DNA of 64,000 nt, taken from assembly GCA_022059125.1 (NCBI GenBank), contig JAEUWY010000006.1:2728001-2792000 (forward strand). The letters run 5' to 3'. The first letter of the stretch is position 1. Every line of letters starts with the position of its first letter. The position numbers and the translations under genes were made by a program. The stretch is from Corynespora cassiicola (taxonomy: Eukaryota > Ascomycota > Dothideomycetes > Pleosporales > Corynesporascaceae). The notes under the pieces were generated by a model that had not been told where the DNA came from, did not search any database, and saw only the letters and a program-made list of their open reading frames with translations. Below, one piece after another: positions 10,524 through 22,706 of the stretch.

Positions 10524-12753
10524 TCAGAGGCCATATCCAGTTTTCGTATGAGCTTTCTCGTCCTGTGCCTTCTCATAAAGTAGCTCAATCAATTGCTTCC
10601 GCATCGCAAGCAGCCCAAGAGTTTCGGTTACGACGGAACGATCGCATTGAAACATTGTCTGCTCGCTCGACAACATGTCCCGCCGAATTCCAAGAGAGGA
10701 ACCTGGTGATGGGATGAAGCAGTTGTTTTCGCTCCTCGCAGCTCGCAGCTGGCAGATCTCATTGGTGCGACAGTTCTGCTCGCAGGATGGCACTTTCCAT
10801 CCTCTGGTTCGTCGTATCCAATACTCATTGAATGCAGTGCTATTGGACTCCAGTAATACGGTGACATTGTGCCAAAACTCGGGGGTGAGCTCAGTCGTAG
10901 GGTCCATATCGAGGGGTGGGTCGACAAGGGGTCCGTAGGCTTCTCTTACAGAGTAATATCTTGTCCACACCGGACCTCTTTGGAATTGATCACTTTCCAT
11001 ATCTGCATAGTACGTGTCGATTTCCATTACGCCAAATGTTATGGGATCGACTGTGTAAATCCGAAAGGCTGGCATGCCGGATAACGGAGTTAGAGACGGA
11101 GCAATGTAGGATATTCCAACAGCGTTGTCTGGGTTACGATTCTGGTAGTCTGAGTAACTAATCTGGAAATGGTCGAGGTGCGTGTGTCCTGATGAGAAGA
11201 TTCAGTACAAGAGACTCAAGCTCATAATAAACAGTGCTATTCTCGTAGGAATGACCGGGGGGGGGGGGGGGTAACGCAAGAATTGATGAACAACTTACCG
11301 AAGAACATGGCCGCAATTGTGTCTTTGTAGCGATTGACAATTTGATCAAAGTAGTTCGACGCGTCATAAAAGGCGTCAGGTGCACCCATTGGCATGTGTC
11401 CAATCAAGTAAACCCTCTCCCCAACATTCTCGGCAGCATCGAGTTCCCTGATCAGGCGTGCAAACTCACTCCCGGGATCTTTCCGAGGGTCTTGATAAAG
11501 CCAGAAGTTCAACGTGTACCACATATTTGTTGAGAGCGAGATGATACGTAGATTACTTCCATTGTGCTTAACAGAGTACACACCGAAAGACTTGGCATCC
11601 TCGGGGGAGCCTATCCATTGCGACCACGCCTTGGAGACAACGTCATAGAGCCACTGAGCGCTATTTCCCAAGTGTCTCGGCGGGATAGCATTGAACGGAG
11701 ACATCTCGTGGTTACCAATAGTCCCGTAAACCGGACTCACCCCCAGGTCGGCCATGTGCTGATATGCGGTAGTGATCTCGGCAGAGTTGTGTTCAACTGA
11801 AGTATTCCAGATGGCATGATCCACAATATCGCCAGTAAAGATGGAGAAGTCGGGCGACAGGCGCTGAATGGCCTCGTACATGCTCTTTTCTAGGCTTAGG
11901 GGAGCACCACAGTTGTGGTCACCAAAAGGCCCGGCAGGAAAATCGTTATTTCCGCGGGCATCTGCGGCAGTGTATGGTCTATTTGGGCAGTGTTAGCCAG
12001 TTTTGGTACCTTTAGAGCGCCCATAGTACCTACCGACAACACATTGGCTTGGTGCAGTTGGTGTTCGCTCCTTGTGTGTATAGTGTATCGATATGGATGT
12101 CGGAAAAATGCGCAATCTTCAAAGGGCTTTGAGACGTTTCAACAGAAGACAGTGCTGGCTGACTTTGATTTCCTTTGGGACGCTGCGGAAACGACATCTT
12201 GCTACCGTCCGAACGAGGGAAGTCACAAAGACCCAATACAGACGCACAGAATAGGTCGGAGGTCTTTGAGGGTATAGTCATGCTACGAAGAGTAGAAGCA
12301 AGAAGAGGCCCAGCAAGAGATAGGGTTCCATTGCACACATCTCGGTCCGCACGCTAAGATTCCAGTTAGCTTGACATATTTCTAGATCCTCAGGCTTCCG
12401 TTTACTTACTAGTGCGGCAATGCAAAGTTCCTGCATAACGCGAATAAAACTATCATCGCCTGCAGAAGCTAGGGATTTGAGAGCTATGAGGATTCCCTGT
12501 GAACATGAGCTTAACATCTCTGCCGTTTCGTTTTCTTGTACAATAGAACTTCGAGTCGCGCGCGACTTACCTGACATGCATTACAGCTTCTACTATTGGT
12601 AAGATCATTCCAGATATCAGTTGTAGTTTCCGGGATTCTTGAGGGATTATCAGCCATTGGGGCTATACTGTCCTTCGGAACGATATCCGCAGTTACGATG
12701 TGACCAAAGATGCCAAGGCCTACAGCCAGAGTTGCCAATGATGTAAGCTTCAT
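10524..12753 (-). CDS. Acid sphingomyelinase-like phosphodiesterase
   Basis: Five exons (12571-12753, 12410-12496, 12034-12353, 11299-11978, 10524-11188) splice in consistent phase to 644 aa. The start ATG at 12753 gives a signal peptide (MKLTSLATLAVGLGIFGHIV). A saposin-B-like domain follows with the expected cysteines (SCNACQ, MQELCIAAL, DVCNGTLSLAGPLLAS, FCASVLGLCDFP). The metallophosphatase domain carries all metal-binding motifs: HFSDIHID, FTGDIVDHAIW, GTIGNHE, LIGHMPMG and FFGHTHLDHF, the last created by the splice. It should be a secreted or vacuolar enzyme hydrolysing sphingomyelin-like phosphodiesters. Intron 4 (11189-11298) contains a run of about 13-15 guanines on the plus strand that shifts naive reading frames. 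It looks like an ordinary intact metabolic gene, unrelated to the NLR cassettes. Confidence 0.93.
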
Positions 12754-13310
12754 ATCATACACGGCGATGGACGAAAGAGTAATTGACTTTTAGAAATGCA
12801 TGAAGAAAGTTGCGAATACCAATGCTCTTTAAGGGATTATTATAGGGGGCTGTCCCCCTTTTTCTGCTTAGTTGACGTCATAATCAACAGAGCTTGACAT
12901 CTGCCTTAATGTCCTAATCCAGTTTGCAAATTTCCCAAATTTGGACTGCAGGGCGAGCCAATCAGATACAAAGTCATACGGTGATTGATGTAAGGTATGC
13001 ATCGGACGCTCAGCAACAGTTGAGCCTTAAAAGTGCGAACGAGGTAATCGTTTCATAGTGCTCATCATGATATATTGAAGCGCGCAGTTCCTTTGTCTGC
13101 GGCGGCACGAGTGACCTGCCACGACTGTATGTCTGAAAGAATTGTCATGATTCTGGATACCGGCCTGGCTTTCACGCTGAGCAGTCGAAGTTTCCGGTCG
13201 TTGTTTGCACCCGAGGAGACGTAATCATTTGACGAAGGAACACGCTTGAATTGGATATTTACTGTCCTGTTTCCCGGACTCAGTGCCGACTCTTCGCCAG
13301 CTCTGCCCTC
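12754..13310. other. Intergenic between two minus-strand genes
   Basis: It contains the promoter side of the sphingomyelinase-like gene and the 3' side of the membrane protein gene at 13311. No other gene or repeat recognised. Confidence 0.6.
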
Positions 13311-14135
13311 TTACGTCTTTCCTGCTTCCGCCTTCTTTTCATCGCCTTGTAACTCTTTCCATTCCTCATTCGATACCACCCTTACAAGAAACCCTAGCAC
13401 TACATAACCTCCGCTCATGAGCGCCTCTGGCAGTAGCCCCATGCATAGGAAAATGGTTACATTTCCGCTGATCGCGCTGAACCGCCCTGCATCCCCAAGC
13501 ACGTCGATTGCCAAGTAAACTGTCCGGACACAAAGCAGTGGCAGTCCCATCACCAATACGGCCAATGTCTTTCTCTCTTCTCTTGGAACAAATCTGCGAT
13601 ACATTGCGTAAAGCTCTCCTGCTGCGGCCAATGTACTCGCGAAAGCAGCTACGTACATCCCGGCAGCAGCCTTCAGGATCGCAGAATGCTTGACGATGCC
13701 GTGATCGACCTCCTTCTTGGAAATACCTCTGTATCCAACGCTTGCGCAGATGAACGCCGCCGTGACCAGAACCTCTAATAGGCGCAGGAACGAGATGCCC
13801 AAGGCCGTGCTCCCCTGAATCCTCGGTTTGTCTCGCATGATGAAGTAGCGCAGGCGGTGGACCAGGCCAACGCTCATGAACAGTAGCGGGGAGAGACCGT
13901 CAACGGCGAGAGTGGCAGCAGCGACGCGCAGGCCATGTTTCTCTGGGTTTGCAGAGGCTGCATGAATGAGCGCGGCGTAGGCGCAGCGGGTGACAGAGAA
14001 GGTGGATAGAACGAACCAGGTCCACCAGCTTTGCCGCCAACCGTGACGGATGATAAGAGCGACAGAGATGAGGAAACAGGGGATGTAAAAGATTAGGAGG
14101 AGGATTGCGACAATATCGCGATAGCTGAGTGTCAT
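13311..14135 (-). CDS. Seven-helix fungal membrane protein (DUF7702-like)
   Basis: A single-exon 274 aa protein starts at ATG 14135. It begins MTLSYRDIVAILLLIFYIPC and shows about seven hydrophobic segments with short loops: near residues 5-30, 38-58, 72-95, 108-130, 150-172, 190-212 and 220-255. The C-terminal tail is charged (NEEWKELQGDEKKAEAGK). The overall pattern, including the conserved YRD start and the RHGW after helix 1, matches the fungal DUF7702 integral membrane family. No enzymatic or receptor function is established for that family as far as I know. The gene is intact and GC-rich compared with its surroundings. Confidence 0.8.
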   Translation of the reverse strand: MTLSYRDIVAILLLIFYIPCFLISVALIIRHGWRQSWWTWFVLSTFSVTRCAYAALIHAASANPEKHGLRVAAATLAVDGLSPLLFMSVGLVHRLRYFIMRDKPRIQGSTALGISFLRLLEVLVTAAFICASVGYRGISKKEVDHGIVKHSAILKAAAGMYVAAFASTLAAAGELYAMYRRFVPREERKTLAVLVMGLPLLCVRTVYLAIDVLGDAGRFSAISGNVTIFLCMGLLPEALMSGGYVVLGFLVRVVSNEEWKELQGDEKKAEAGKT

Positions 14136-15416
14136 GTCTGTGTGGCTGGCAAAATACTCCGCCTCTGGCTGAAAAAGATGGTGTTAGAAATTACAACAAC
14201 TCATGGCCGAGAAGAATGAAACATAGACAGTGGACAAATGCGGAGATGGTAAAAGGATAGGGCCGCGCAAGACTTCGTAGCCAACTAACCTAGTCGGGTC
14301 ACCAGTGCGAGGCTTTGTGGTTCCTGACTAACTTGATTGGGCCGGCTGCGCGAGATTTAGCAGCGGCGTGCAATTAATTGGTTCTGTCGACGCCAAGCTG
14401 CAAAAAGGCGCAGCATACCCAGTTCGCCAGGACACTCCTTCCCCGTATAGGACCGACCGTATCTGGCCCTCAGGTGCCGTCCATCTCTGTCTGGCACCTT
14501 ACTGGGGTCTTACCGAGGTGTCCATCGGCGACATCTTGCTGGCTTGCTGAGAGTTCTCGTTCTCAAATGCATGCGCAATATAAAGGACAGACCCAGCCGG
14601 CTTTATCGACACCTGCTTGGCCTTCTGGTTGGTTTTTGATGTGTGACTAGTCAGGAATTCGACAAGTTTAAGGCGTTTGCCCGACAAAGTTCACTGTTTT
14701 AATCGTTGTACTGTGTTATGGCCTGCCACGGCCGATAGCTGTCGTGCTTATGTTATGCCTTGCCAGGATGTTCTATGGACCATGACAACAGCGACAACAA
14801 AACGATGGTTTTGAGGTGTAGTGGAGCTTGCAGAACCTAGATCGCTCCTCGCTTGCGACTTGCTTGTGGAGCACGTTAAGTTAACCGTCACATGCGGACT
14901 TATTACCGGACTTTTTAGGTCAATTTAAGAGTCCTGACGAATAGGTAGCATTCAGTGCTAGTTCAATTATATTAGGATACAAGCTCCCCATCAGGAACTC
15001 TACAATGTGGCCGGATGTGAATAGACTGACAAGTTAAGTGGGCAGATGGTTTGAAGATCACTTCTTGATCGCCTTTTTAAATCATAAAACACTACTGCAT
15101 GCTTCAGAAAAAGAATTCAAGCGCCAACATATTATGTGCGAAGTTTCGGTCAATGGAAGTAAAGGCTGGATAGATATAGCTCCATTGTCAAGAATGTTTA
15201 TCAGGATGCCAAAGCATGCGAAAGAGAGATCGCTGATAAAGGCAACTAAGGAATTATGTTCTTGTTGTAAACACATAGTTGCGCGCAGCTGCAATAAATA
15301 TATCTGACAGTTAAGGGTTCAGTTCTCGGTACATTAGAGATACTTCACAAGGTTGTAGCCTTAAGGTGATGCGTCAGCGCGAGGGTGGCAACCTAGGCAG
15401 ATTTTGCCACCACAAA
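14136..15416. other. Intergenic, nothing recognised
   Basis: No open frame with a recognisable domain. The longest (15038-15307 plus, 89 codons) has no similarity I can name and no clear gene context. Confidence 0.5.
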
Positions 15417-15454
15417 CAAGGATGACGGCCGACCCGTTCCTACGCAGGCCTTTG
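15417..15454 (+). repeat. 37-bp cassette-edge box, copy 2 (variant)
   Basis: It begins CAAGGATGACGGCCGACC and ends GGCCTTTG, one base longer than the others. It is preceded by a hairpin (GGTGGCAACC...TTTTGCCACC) and followed directly by repeat R2, as is box 9. It is not near an NLR gene. Confidence 0.7.
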
Positions 15455-15575
15455 TTGGGGTGCAAAGCTGTGTAGTTTTCATTGTGCAAAAGCAAGAAGA
15501 ACATTTCCAGCATCTTTCAATTAGGTACAGTAGAGTGGGGTAGAGCCTCGAAAATGTGCAAATCGGAAGGAACTA
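15455..15575 (+). repeat. Dispersed repeat R2, copy a
   Basis: It aligns with 56949-57075 and more weakly with 18528-18655. Shared words are GGTGCAAAGCTGTG, TTGTGCAAAAGCA, TCTTT-AATTAGG and AAAATGTGCAAATCGGAA. It is non-coding and may be the body of a small non-autonomous element whose end is the 37-bp box. Confidence 0.65.
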
Positions 15576-15658
15576 GAGACCATATCTATATGTAGAGGGT
15601 AAACGGGAACTACGCTATAGGTTTCCTCTTAGGACGGTGACGGTGAGCGTCCTGTGTT

Positions 15659-15793
15659 GTTTTTCATTGCTATTTTTCGATTCTCGATTCTTACTTCTAT
15701 TGTCTAGTTTTCAATTTTGATTTTCAATTTCGGCTTTTGAATTTCGGTTATTCGTTTGCGGTTTTTCGTTTTCGGGTGTAGTTTTCGATGTGG
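15659..15793. repeat. Degenerate TTTTCG-rich tract
   Basis: Imperfect tandem words such as TTTTCGATTC, TTTTCAATTT and GGTTTTTCGTTTTCG. The complementary pattern recurs at 17158-17240 in opposite orientation. Confidence 0.6.
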
Positions 15794-16491
15794 CGCAGCG
15801 ATTCCGGATCAGGGGCAAAAGCTCTAAGAAAAACAAGTGGCATAGCAAAGCAGAGAAACAGATATTAGGAAGGCTGCAGTAGGCCCTAGGATCTGCCTCC
15901 AACCCACGAGCGGTCTCGCGCAGCCGCTTGATCGTCCAGCGCAAACAAGCAGGTCTCGTTCTGAATTGGGGAAGCCACAATCGGGGCTGTCTCGTATGCC
16001 GAGGTGCTACCTCGGCGCTACTCTGTCAGCAACACCATGTCGAGGATAGGTTCACCGTGGACCTCTCACTCATTCCATGTACTCTGAGTATCCACAGCGC
16101 AACCATCATACCCGACGCAGAGCGTCTCCTACGATGCGCACTACCCTTTTGCAGCTGCCTCTGTGACTCTTAAATGCGTGTGATGAAATACGAGCGACTT
16201 GTTGCAACCCATAGACTGGATTGATTCTTTCTGTACGCCTGGTTGTGGACACATAGCCACTTTTCTAGGCCATCGTCTCAACTATTCATCACCGCTCTCT
16301 AACTCCATCTGCGACTTCAAGCTATTTTTGTCCTTTGCCTGTGCCTGTGCCTGTGCCTAAGCTTCTACTTGATTTAGCCCTGCTTGGTCTCATTTTCAAT
16401 TTGCTTACAAAAGATCTGTTTACTCACACTTCCAGCTTCGTTCCTCCAGGCTTCTTTGGTAGGCCGCCCGCGAATTGCATTCCTGTATTGC

Positions 16492-16601
16492 GGGGTTGTC
16501 CCCGTACTAGCCCCGCCAACAACCCCGCGTAGAGCAGAGGTCCATGGTGGACTCTCAATCGCTCCGCCAGCTGTCGCTGTGCCTCAGCTTAGATTCACAT
16601 A
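16492..16601 (+). repeat. Dispersed repeat R3, copy a
   Basis: About 110 bp aligns with 33394-33505 (shared AGCAGAGGTCCA, GCTGTC, GCCTCAGCTTAGATT, ACATA). Non-coding in both places and not associated with a box. Confidence 0.7.
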
Positions 16602-17157
16602 TTTCGTGGCGGTTCCACGCTTAGTGAAACCTGAACTTGTCAGGACTTAGCACAGTAGCATTCCTTACAAACTTGCTATGGAATCCCTGGACTAAATGTG
16701 CTTGTAGCAAATCAACGCCCTGCGGTCGGTTCTAACGAAACCCTGGCGCCTGTGTTAAACTGCCGAATGTCTCACCTCACCAACTCGGCTCTAAGTTAGC
16801 GAGGCGCATTTGGGGGGTGTTCAGGACAAAAGAATTTATGGAACCAAAGGACCTTGCATGGTTGCCGGATTGTTAAGCGCCCACAATCAAAAGTCGCCAT
16901 TGGTCACCGTGCCGCATTGCAAGGCAGATTCAGCAACACCAACAATTCAGCCACGCACTTACCAAGTTGTATTGACTACTACACATGTGCCACCCATGTT
17001 CTGCTCTCAAGGCGTTTTCTCCACGACAGGTTCCTGTCATGTACATTAGCTACATACACCAGAATCCGGTTACGCACATCTGCTCCTGCTCTACCACTAG
17101 GTCTGTGCAAGCATTTGCACGGGAATCGTACGATCGTTGGTTATAGTTTGTAAAGGT

Positions 17158-17240
17158 AGTCGATAAACCGGAAACCGAAAACCGAAAACTGGAAATCACA
17201 AGACTGAAGATTGGAAAGCTAAAAACCGAAAACCGTAAAG
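17158..17240. repeat. Degenerate ACCGAAA-rich tract
   Basis: Imperfect repeats of AAACCGAAAACCG and variants. It is the approximate reverse complement of the tract at 15659-15793; the two face each other across about 1.4 kb. Confidence 0.65.
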
Positions 17241-17411
17241 TGTGAAGGATGCCAGGCATTTTTGGTCTCCTTCCAGGTATAAATATGGTCTCATCAGCCC
17301 AGCCCGCTTCTTCGAACACCTCTTCCTCAATATCCTATCCGTTTGCTCATCAGCATTCTTTATTCGTCTTTACAAACCTGCTCCAGCGAAGACCATTGTA
17401 TCGTCTTTCCA

Positions 17412-18053
17412 ATGGCCACTTTCCAGCCCAACTCTTCTCGCGAGGGCTTATCGACCCATTCGAAATTTACCCCTGCAATTGCACCAACGAGACCTGCAGT
17501 TGACCTCCCAAATGAAGATGTGGAGTATGTTCCTAAGCAAGACCTGGGCTATGCCATCGGCACTGCTTGCCGGTATGGTAGAATGGAATTTGTTCGGGCA
17601 GTTTTCGATATGAAAGAGGAGTCACACGACATCCTCCACTTCGATGAAGATGACCTATGCGACGAGTTCTTGAGAAACTTTGAGTGTATCGCAGCCTCTT
17701 CGTATATTCAAGTTTCCACACAGGAAACAGGTTCGGCACGGCCTGGAGAAAATTTTGGGGAGAACTTTTTTCTCGGTTATCTCAATGATGGCGCATCAGT
17801 GAGCTTGATTTTAGCACCAATGGTACTGAACAAAAAGGGTTGTTGGATTGGGGAAAATATTACCTTCATTACCCGACAGGATGTTGTACAGCTGAGCGAA
17901 GAGCTACCGCGCAACATAGTCGAGCAAATTGAGCAGTACAGGAAAGAAAAATCGGAGGAAGAGGATAGATGGCGGCGAGCGTTGGAGCTTTGCGAATGGG
18001 AAGACTTGCAGCGACGAGAGGATGTCTTGAATCAAACGAATGAGACTATTTGA
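17412..18053 (+). CDS. Hypothetical protein, 213 aa
   Basis: The ATG at 17412 (MATFQPNSSREGLSTHSKF) opens a 213-codon frame. The middle is acidic (FDEDDLCDEFLRNFECIAAS) and the C-terminus is highly charged and probably helical (EQIEQYRKEKSEEEDRWRRA). There is no signal peptide, membrane segment or family I recognise. An upstream in-frame extension to 17343 lacks an ATG. Composition is gene-like and the frame is uninterrupted, but there is no homologue elsewhere in the window to support it. Confidence 0.5.
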   Translation: MATFQPNSSREGLSTHSKFTPAIAPTRPAVDLPNEDVEYVPKQDLGYAIGTACRYGRMEFVRAVFDMKEESHDILHFDEDDLCDEFLRNFECIAASSYIQVSTQETGSARPGENFGENFFLGYLNDGASVSLILAPMVLNKKGCWIGENITFITRQDVVQLSEELPRNIVEQIEQYRKEKSEEEDRWRRALELCEWEDLQRREDVLNQTNETI

Positions 18054-18527
18054 GGCGAAAGCGTGTGTCAAACAAGGCAAAATAGTACGTGGATGGGAGT
18101 GCGAAGCTATGGGCGGCCTTATAACATTGATTAAAAGAATCTAGACGGCAACATATGAGAGGACTCTTGGCGGGGGCACAAGCCCAGAATTGACATGCTC
18201 CAAACGCGTACCATTGTATGAAGGACCTTTGCTGAATTCCACAATTTTTGAGGACTTCCTTAATAAAGCAGCTTGGAAGACCAGTGCGGTCGCCTCGTTG
18301 CCTTAACGGCAATCTTCCCGTGCGAGCCTGGTGCAATTGAACAGTGCCGTTTTCAAGGACGATTGCCTACAAAATGGTATCCTATATATCTGAAATGCCG
18401 AAATACTAGATAAATTTCGTGAAATGCAGACATAGCCGTCTGTTACACCAGTCTTTCGAAAGCTTGCTGTGCCTCGATTTAGGTTCCACCTGCTCGTTTT
18501 TCGTTTTCACTAGGGGTATTGCCCCGC

Positions 18528-18655
18528 TTTTGTTGCGGTGTGAGGCTGTTTGTTTCTCTATTGAAGATATGGAGAGCCACATCAGCGTCTTTGAATTGAA
18601 TAGGGCAAGATAGAACCTGAAGAATGTGCAAATCGGAACTGGGATTCAAAAGAAG
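18528..18655 (+). repeat. Dispersed repeat R2, copy b (no box)
   Basis: Diverged copy of the repeat at 15455 and 56949 (CTTTGAATTGAATAGGG, GAATGTGCAAATCGGAA, GGGATTCAAAAG). Unlike the other two it is not preceded by a recognisable 37-bp box. The surrounding 18054-19228 holds no gene I can support. Confidence 0.6.
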
Positions 18656-19228
18656 TAATCACCGAAATATTGGGCTCCACGACATGAACCAAGAACGAAT
18701 CTATGAGAATTAAACCGGGGCTGTAATAGAGTTCATATGTTTAACTAATATAGTAGTTATGTTCATGATAGTAATAGCCTATAGCTATGGGAATTGAGAC
18801 TACATACAAGGCGTCTTACAAAGAGCGAAAATGGCTTCCCCTCAGCAATCTTTAATATCTTAGTTTTGTGATTTTGCCACTCACTGGATTTTGCAATTAA
18901 TTCTACATTGATTATTTCTGTAGCATCAAATGAGAAATAAACTGCTTCCAAGTCATTCCGAGCCCCGGTAATGCTACTGCTGACCGATGAGAAGCAGTTT
19001 CTCCAGCTAGTGGTCGCCGATCGAGAAGGCAAGTAGGCACAGTAAGTGAGAAATTTTGCTAAAATACTCCAGAGCTTTTAACTAGGAACACTCAATGCAG
19101 TGTGATATCACGAACAATCATGTTGAGTGGTAAACACATTTCGTGGGCGCTCAGCCGATGACCCAAGAAGCCTCTAGTTAACAACAAAAACAGCAACAGC
19201 ATGGCATTGGGAACCTAGTCTTCTTCTG

Positions 19229-19600
19229 CTAGGAAATGTATTTCCTTGTCATTATCCAAAAATACCCCACAAACTCTCCGCCTTCTTCCACATACTTCAC
19301 AAATTCATCACAACTTCCGATAGTGTCAATCTCGCATACAACATACTCAACCACTAACTCTCTCAAATTGTCGAGTCTTCCATCTTCGCTCCTATCCGGT
19401 AAGTCTTCGTTCCCGTAAACATAATTTGCAAGCTCAATAATGTCCACTATACGATTTGTGTACAACTTAAAGTTCATGAGTGTTTTGTGGAGCTTGTGAA
19501 GGGCCAGTGCTTTCAGTGGCTCTATTAAACGTTTATGGGCAAAGCTTGACTGTTGAGGTTGAAAATCAACGTGTTTGTCGAGATGAGTGTCAAAGATACT
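19229..19600 (-). pseudogene. BTB/POZ protein, C-terminal fragment
   Basis: The frame ending at 19229 reads SFAHKRLIEPLKALALHKLH, then LYTNRIVDIIELANYVYGNE, LRELVVEYVVCEID and EFVKYVEEGGEFVGYFW. This is the typical C-terminal half of fungal BTB-domain proteins. The N-terminal BTB core (strands and first helices) could not be found upstream. The upstream sequence to about 19800 contains only weak, stop-interrupted similarity. I treat it as a truncated remnant; a spliced 5' part that I missed is the alternative. Confidence 0.6.
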
Positions 19601-19917
19601 GAAATCTAGGCCGCTAGTAACTTAGGTTGTGTCGAGGGATGATTCTGTTGTGTTGGCAAATCCTTGGAATGGGCCCCTCGGCTGACTGTACAGCCAAGAG
19701 TGGCGCAGCAAGGCAGAGAGGTGGTTGGAGGCGGGGCAGAGAAGTGGCGAAGGCCATTTTGAGCTGACATGTTACCGTGTGACTGTGGGTGAGAAGGGAA
19801 TATACTTACTCATATTCCACACATTCCCGTCAGTGATGTTCATGATGTGGCGAGCTAACGCTCCTATTGTTTAGTGCTGCTTGGTGGAGAAGTGGACGAA
19901 CGGCTCTATCGCGCTAG

Positions 19918-19954
19918 CAGGGATGACGGCCGATGCTTTCCTGCCCGGGACTTG
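19918..19954 (+). repeat. 37-bp cassette-edge box, copy 3
   Basis: It begins CAGGGATGACGGCCGAT and ends GGGACTTG; the preceding GCGCTAG matches boxes 6 and 7. Its 3' end faces the FunK1 gene at 20214-22706, so this FunK1 lies between two boxes that point inward. Confidence 0.8.
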
Positions 19955-20213
19955 CGCTGAATGCTTTGATTCTTCAGTAACGTAGTGTAATGAGCTTGTG
20001 GTGTGATTACTGTTTGGCATCACAGTACAGTTAACTTTCGAGTGAGCGTGAAAGCAAGGTTTCATGCCGGCAGAACAAGGGACCCACTGCGGGCACTAGG
20101 ACAGAACCCCAGACTAGCCCGATACGGTCTATCACTGACAATCAGGAACAGCACATCTTTGTACTATGAAAAGAAGACGAACACTAAAATGACAGTATGT
20201 TGATGTGTCGTTT

Positions 20214-22706
20214 CTACGTATCCAGGTCTCGCAGTGCCTGCTGCAGAACGTCCATCATCTGTGAGTAAAGCTGTTGGTCTTCCTTCAGCCATCGCTTTCC
20301 GCCAGGAAAGACCACTTTCCGCAGATCTTTAATGCAAGGAATCAGCTGGCTACAATAAGGCGTGAAACTCTCCTCCACTTCCTTACTGAACCTATCTTCC
20401 TCATCCACCGAGCCTTTCTTTATCTTTGCCAAATCTTCTGTAGATGCAAAATTCCACGACTCAATTCTCGAGACGCGTCGTTGCCCATGAGGACCGGTAC
20501 AATGGATGCAAACCCAGAACAACACCCAGAAGAACGACTCCAAATCGTGCATAAAGGTATGTTCTTCGCCATAAAGGGCGCCAATCGCCATAAATACTTT
20601 GGTGCCAGTTTTACTTGGCGCACCGGACGCGCCCTCTCGATCGATCTTGACGGCTAGATCGAGGTCGATCAAGAATCCATCGTCTTCCGCAACGGTCAAC
20701 ATAATGTTGCCAACGGATATATCACGATGAAGAATTCCTGCCTGCAAGAGCGACTCGTGTCCTGATAGATCAGCAAGGGTCTAAGATACGTCATACGTAA
20801 CCCACCTTTTATGCCACCAATCAAGCCCATCAGTATACTACGTAGGGCACTTGCCTCGTAAAGGTTCTTGCCAACATCTTCCATAATGAGCCGTCTATGA
20901 ATCCTATTTCTCCGGCGTTGCAAGTCTTGCTTAACAGGCGAGTTCGAGCACGAGCGTTTTGGGGGCGGCATGGATGCCTGAATATCGCTGGAAGATCTTT
21001 TTTGTGCCAAGGAGCGATTCATACTCCTGCTCCTGCCTTTGCCTCCTCGAGCACCTGAAGCCGATGAAGCAGCCGAGTGCATGGCAGAGACGGAGTGTGC
21101 TGCACGTCGTTGCAAAGGGTTCCGCCCGAGCTGATCGTTCATTCCCTTTCGCACATTGGCCAAAACATTGTCCATGTTACCGCCAACGAATACGGTTTCA
21201 TGATGATAGTACCGTGCTACGTTTTTCACCCCAGCCTCTGTCGCTTCTTTGAGTAGGAGGCCTTCTTCTAGCCGTTCTTCGTATTCCCAAGAATCTTTCA
21301 CAACGAACGTACGTTCTGACGCGTTGTGAAGGAAGCCTTTCCAGCATGTTGTCGCACGGCCAGCGAGAGATCGTTGTCGCTTTATGACGCCTTCCAGCAT
21401 AACTCGCTCGGCATGGCCATTGTGTGATATACTGATGTGTTTTCCACGGTCTTCTATAATGGTGGGATCAAAGCCCAGCTCTTCCTCTGACATCCACAAC
21501 CAGCCCAACATGGTCGAAACAAACATATGCGCATCTTTGTTGATGTCAAACGGTGTAGATCCGACCACTCCGAGTCGGTCAAACTCCCAAATGCGCATAA
21601 TCGACCCGCAGAGTGTGAAGCCCAGGACGAACCGTCGCGTGTCTTGCGCACTCAGCATCTCTCTTGCGTATCTCACAAGATCAAGCCACGTAGTACTATG
21701 GCTGTCCTCCCGTGCATTGCTTTTCAGTTCGCCAGGCACAAGAATGCGCGACCAGTCATAGATATCCTTATTACTCTCTTCGAGCTCGTCAGTTAAGCTG
21801 TAAGCAAGGCCAATGTCTAACTTTCGCTTGCTGATCGACCCTGGTATAGGCTTGTTCGGCATGGTGATGCACCGGCGGTGCTTTGCAGGACGAAAACCAT
21901 GTTCATCTGCAAGTTGCAGAAATTGATCGGCGTGGTAGCGAAGGAACTGCAAGACATCTGTTTCCGCACATCCTTCTGGCCACGACACCCAGCCCGTGTC
22001 CTCTCGAAACAGCGCCGAGTCAGCACGTTCACAGCTCTGTAGTACTGTGGCCGTCACCTCCTCAAGCCCTTGGATCTGCCCAAAGAATGTATCATAAACC
22101 TCCGGATGATCGATTCTGAGGTTGTCCTCCACTTCACTCTTGAGGATAGGGTCCACGTTTTTCCTCAAATCGGACGTGTCCGCGAAACTGCCTGTATTGA
22201 ATGACCAAGGTGTCTGCTGAAACGATGCAGTGCGTGAAGGATCGGAAGGCGGAGGCGTTGATGGCTTAGTACGCGTCGCAACTGTGCATTCGTCAAGGAG
22301 CTCGTAGACCTTCTCCCAGATGACGGCATCGGGCTTTCGGTCGAGGACTGCAGCGAGAAGAGGCAAGACGCGCCGTACATCAAAACTCCCACTGTTGACA
22401 ATGAGGTTGAGCTTAGATAAGTCGCTAAAAAGGTTTCTCTCACCGCTGCTCGATGGCAGCAAACGAGATGCAGGGAGGAGTTGAAGAGCCGATATGAGGT
22501 CAAGTGCATGATCTTGAAGGCCTATGCTTGTCAGAGCGCGTTATGACAGATTCGACCTACTCACCATCATCTATTCGTTCCAACTCTCCACCGATAGCAG
22601 GTTCACTAACCCTCCCAGCAAGTGGCTGGGCAGACTCGCGGAATCCATCGAGACCGTGGCCTATAGGCTTTGCTTCGATTATCGCTGCTCGGGATGCATC
22701 CGTCAT
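20214..22706 (-). CDS. FunK1 fungal protein kinase, left copy
   Basis: Exons 22565-22706, 20806-22521 and 20214-20761 splice (phases 1 and 1) to 801 aa. The ATG at 22706 is supported by the identical exon structure of the copy at 44021. FunK1 hallmarks are the catalytic loop HRDISVGNIM near residue 630, FLIDLDLA replacing DFG, then TGTKVFMAIGAL and HDLESFFWVLFW. The long N-terminal part (GFTLCGSIMRIWEFDRLGVV, DINKDAHMFV) is also family-typical. A Ser/Arg/Lys-rich linker (KRSSSDIQASMPPPKRSCSN) precedes the C-lobe. FunK1 kinases are expanded in filamentous ascomycetes; substrates are unknown. The HRD and D residues are present, so activity is plausible. The first about 190 residues are nearly identical to the right copy and the rest is clearly more divergent. 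Confidence 0.93.
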
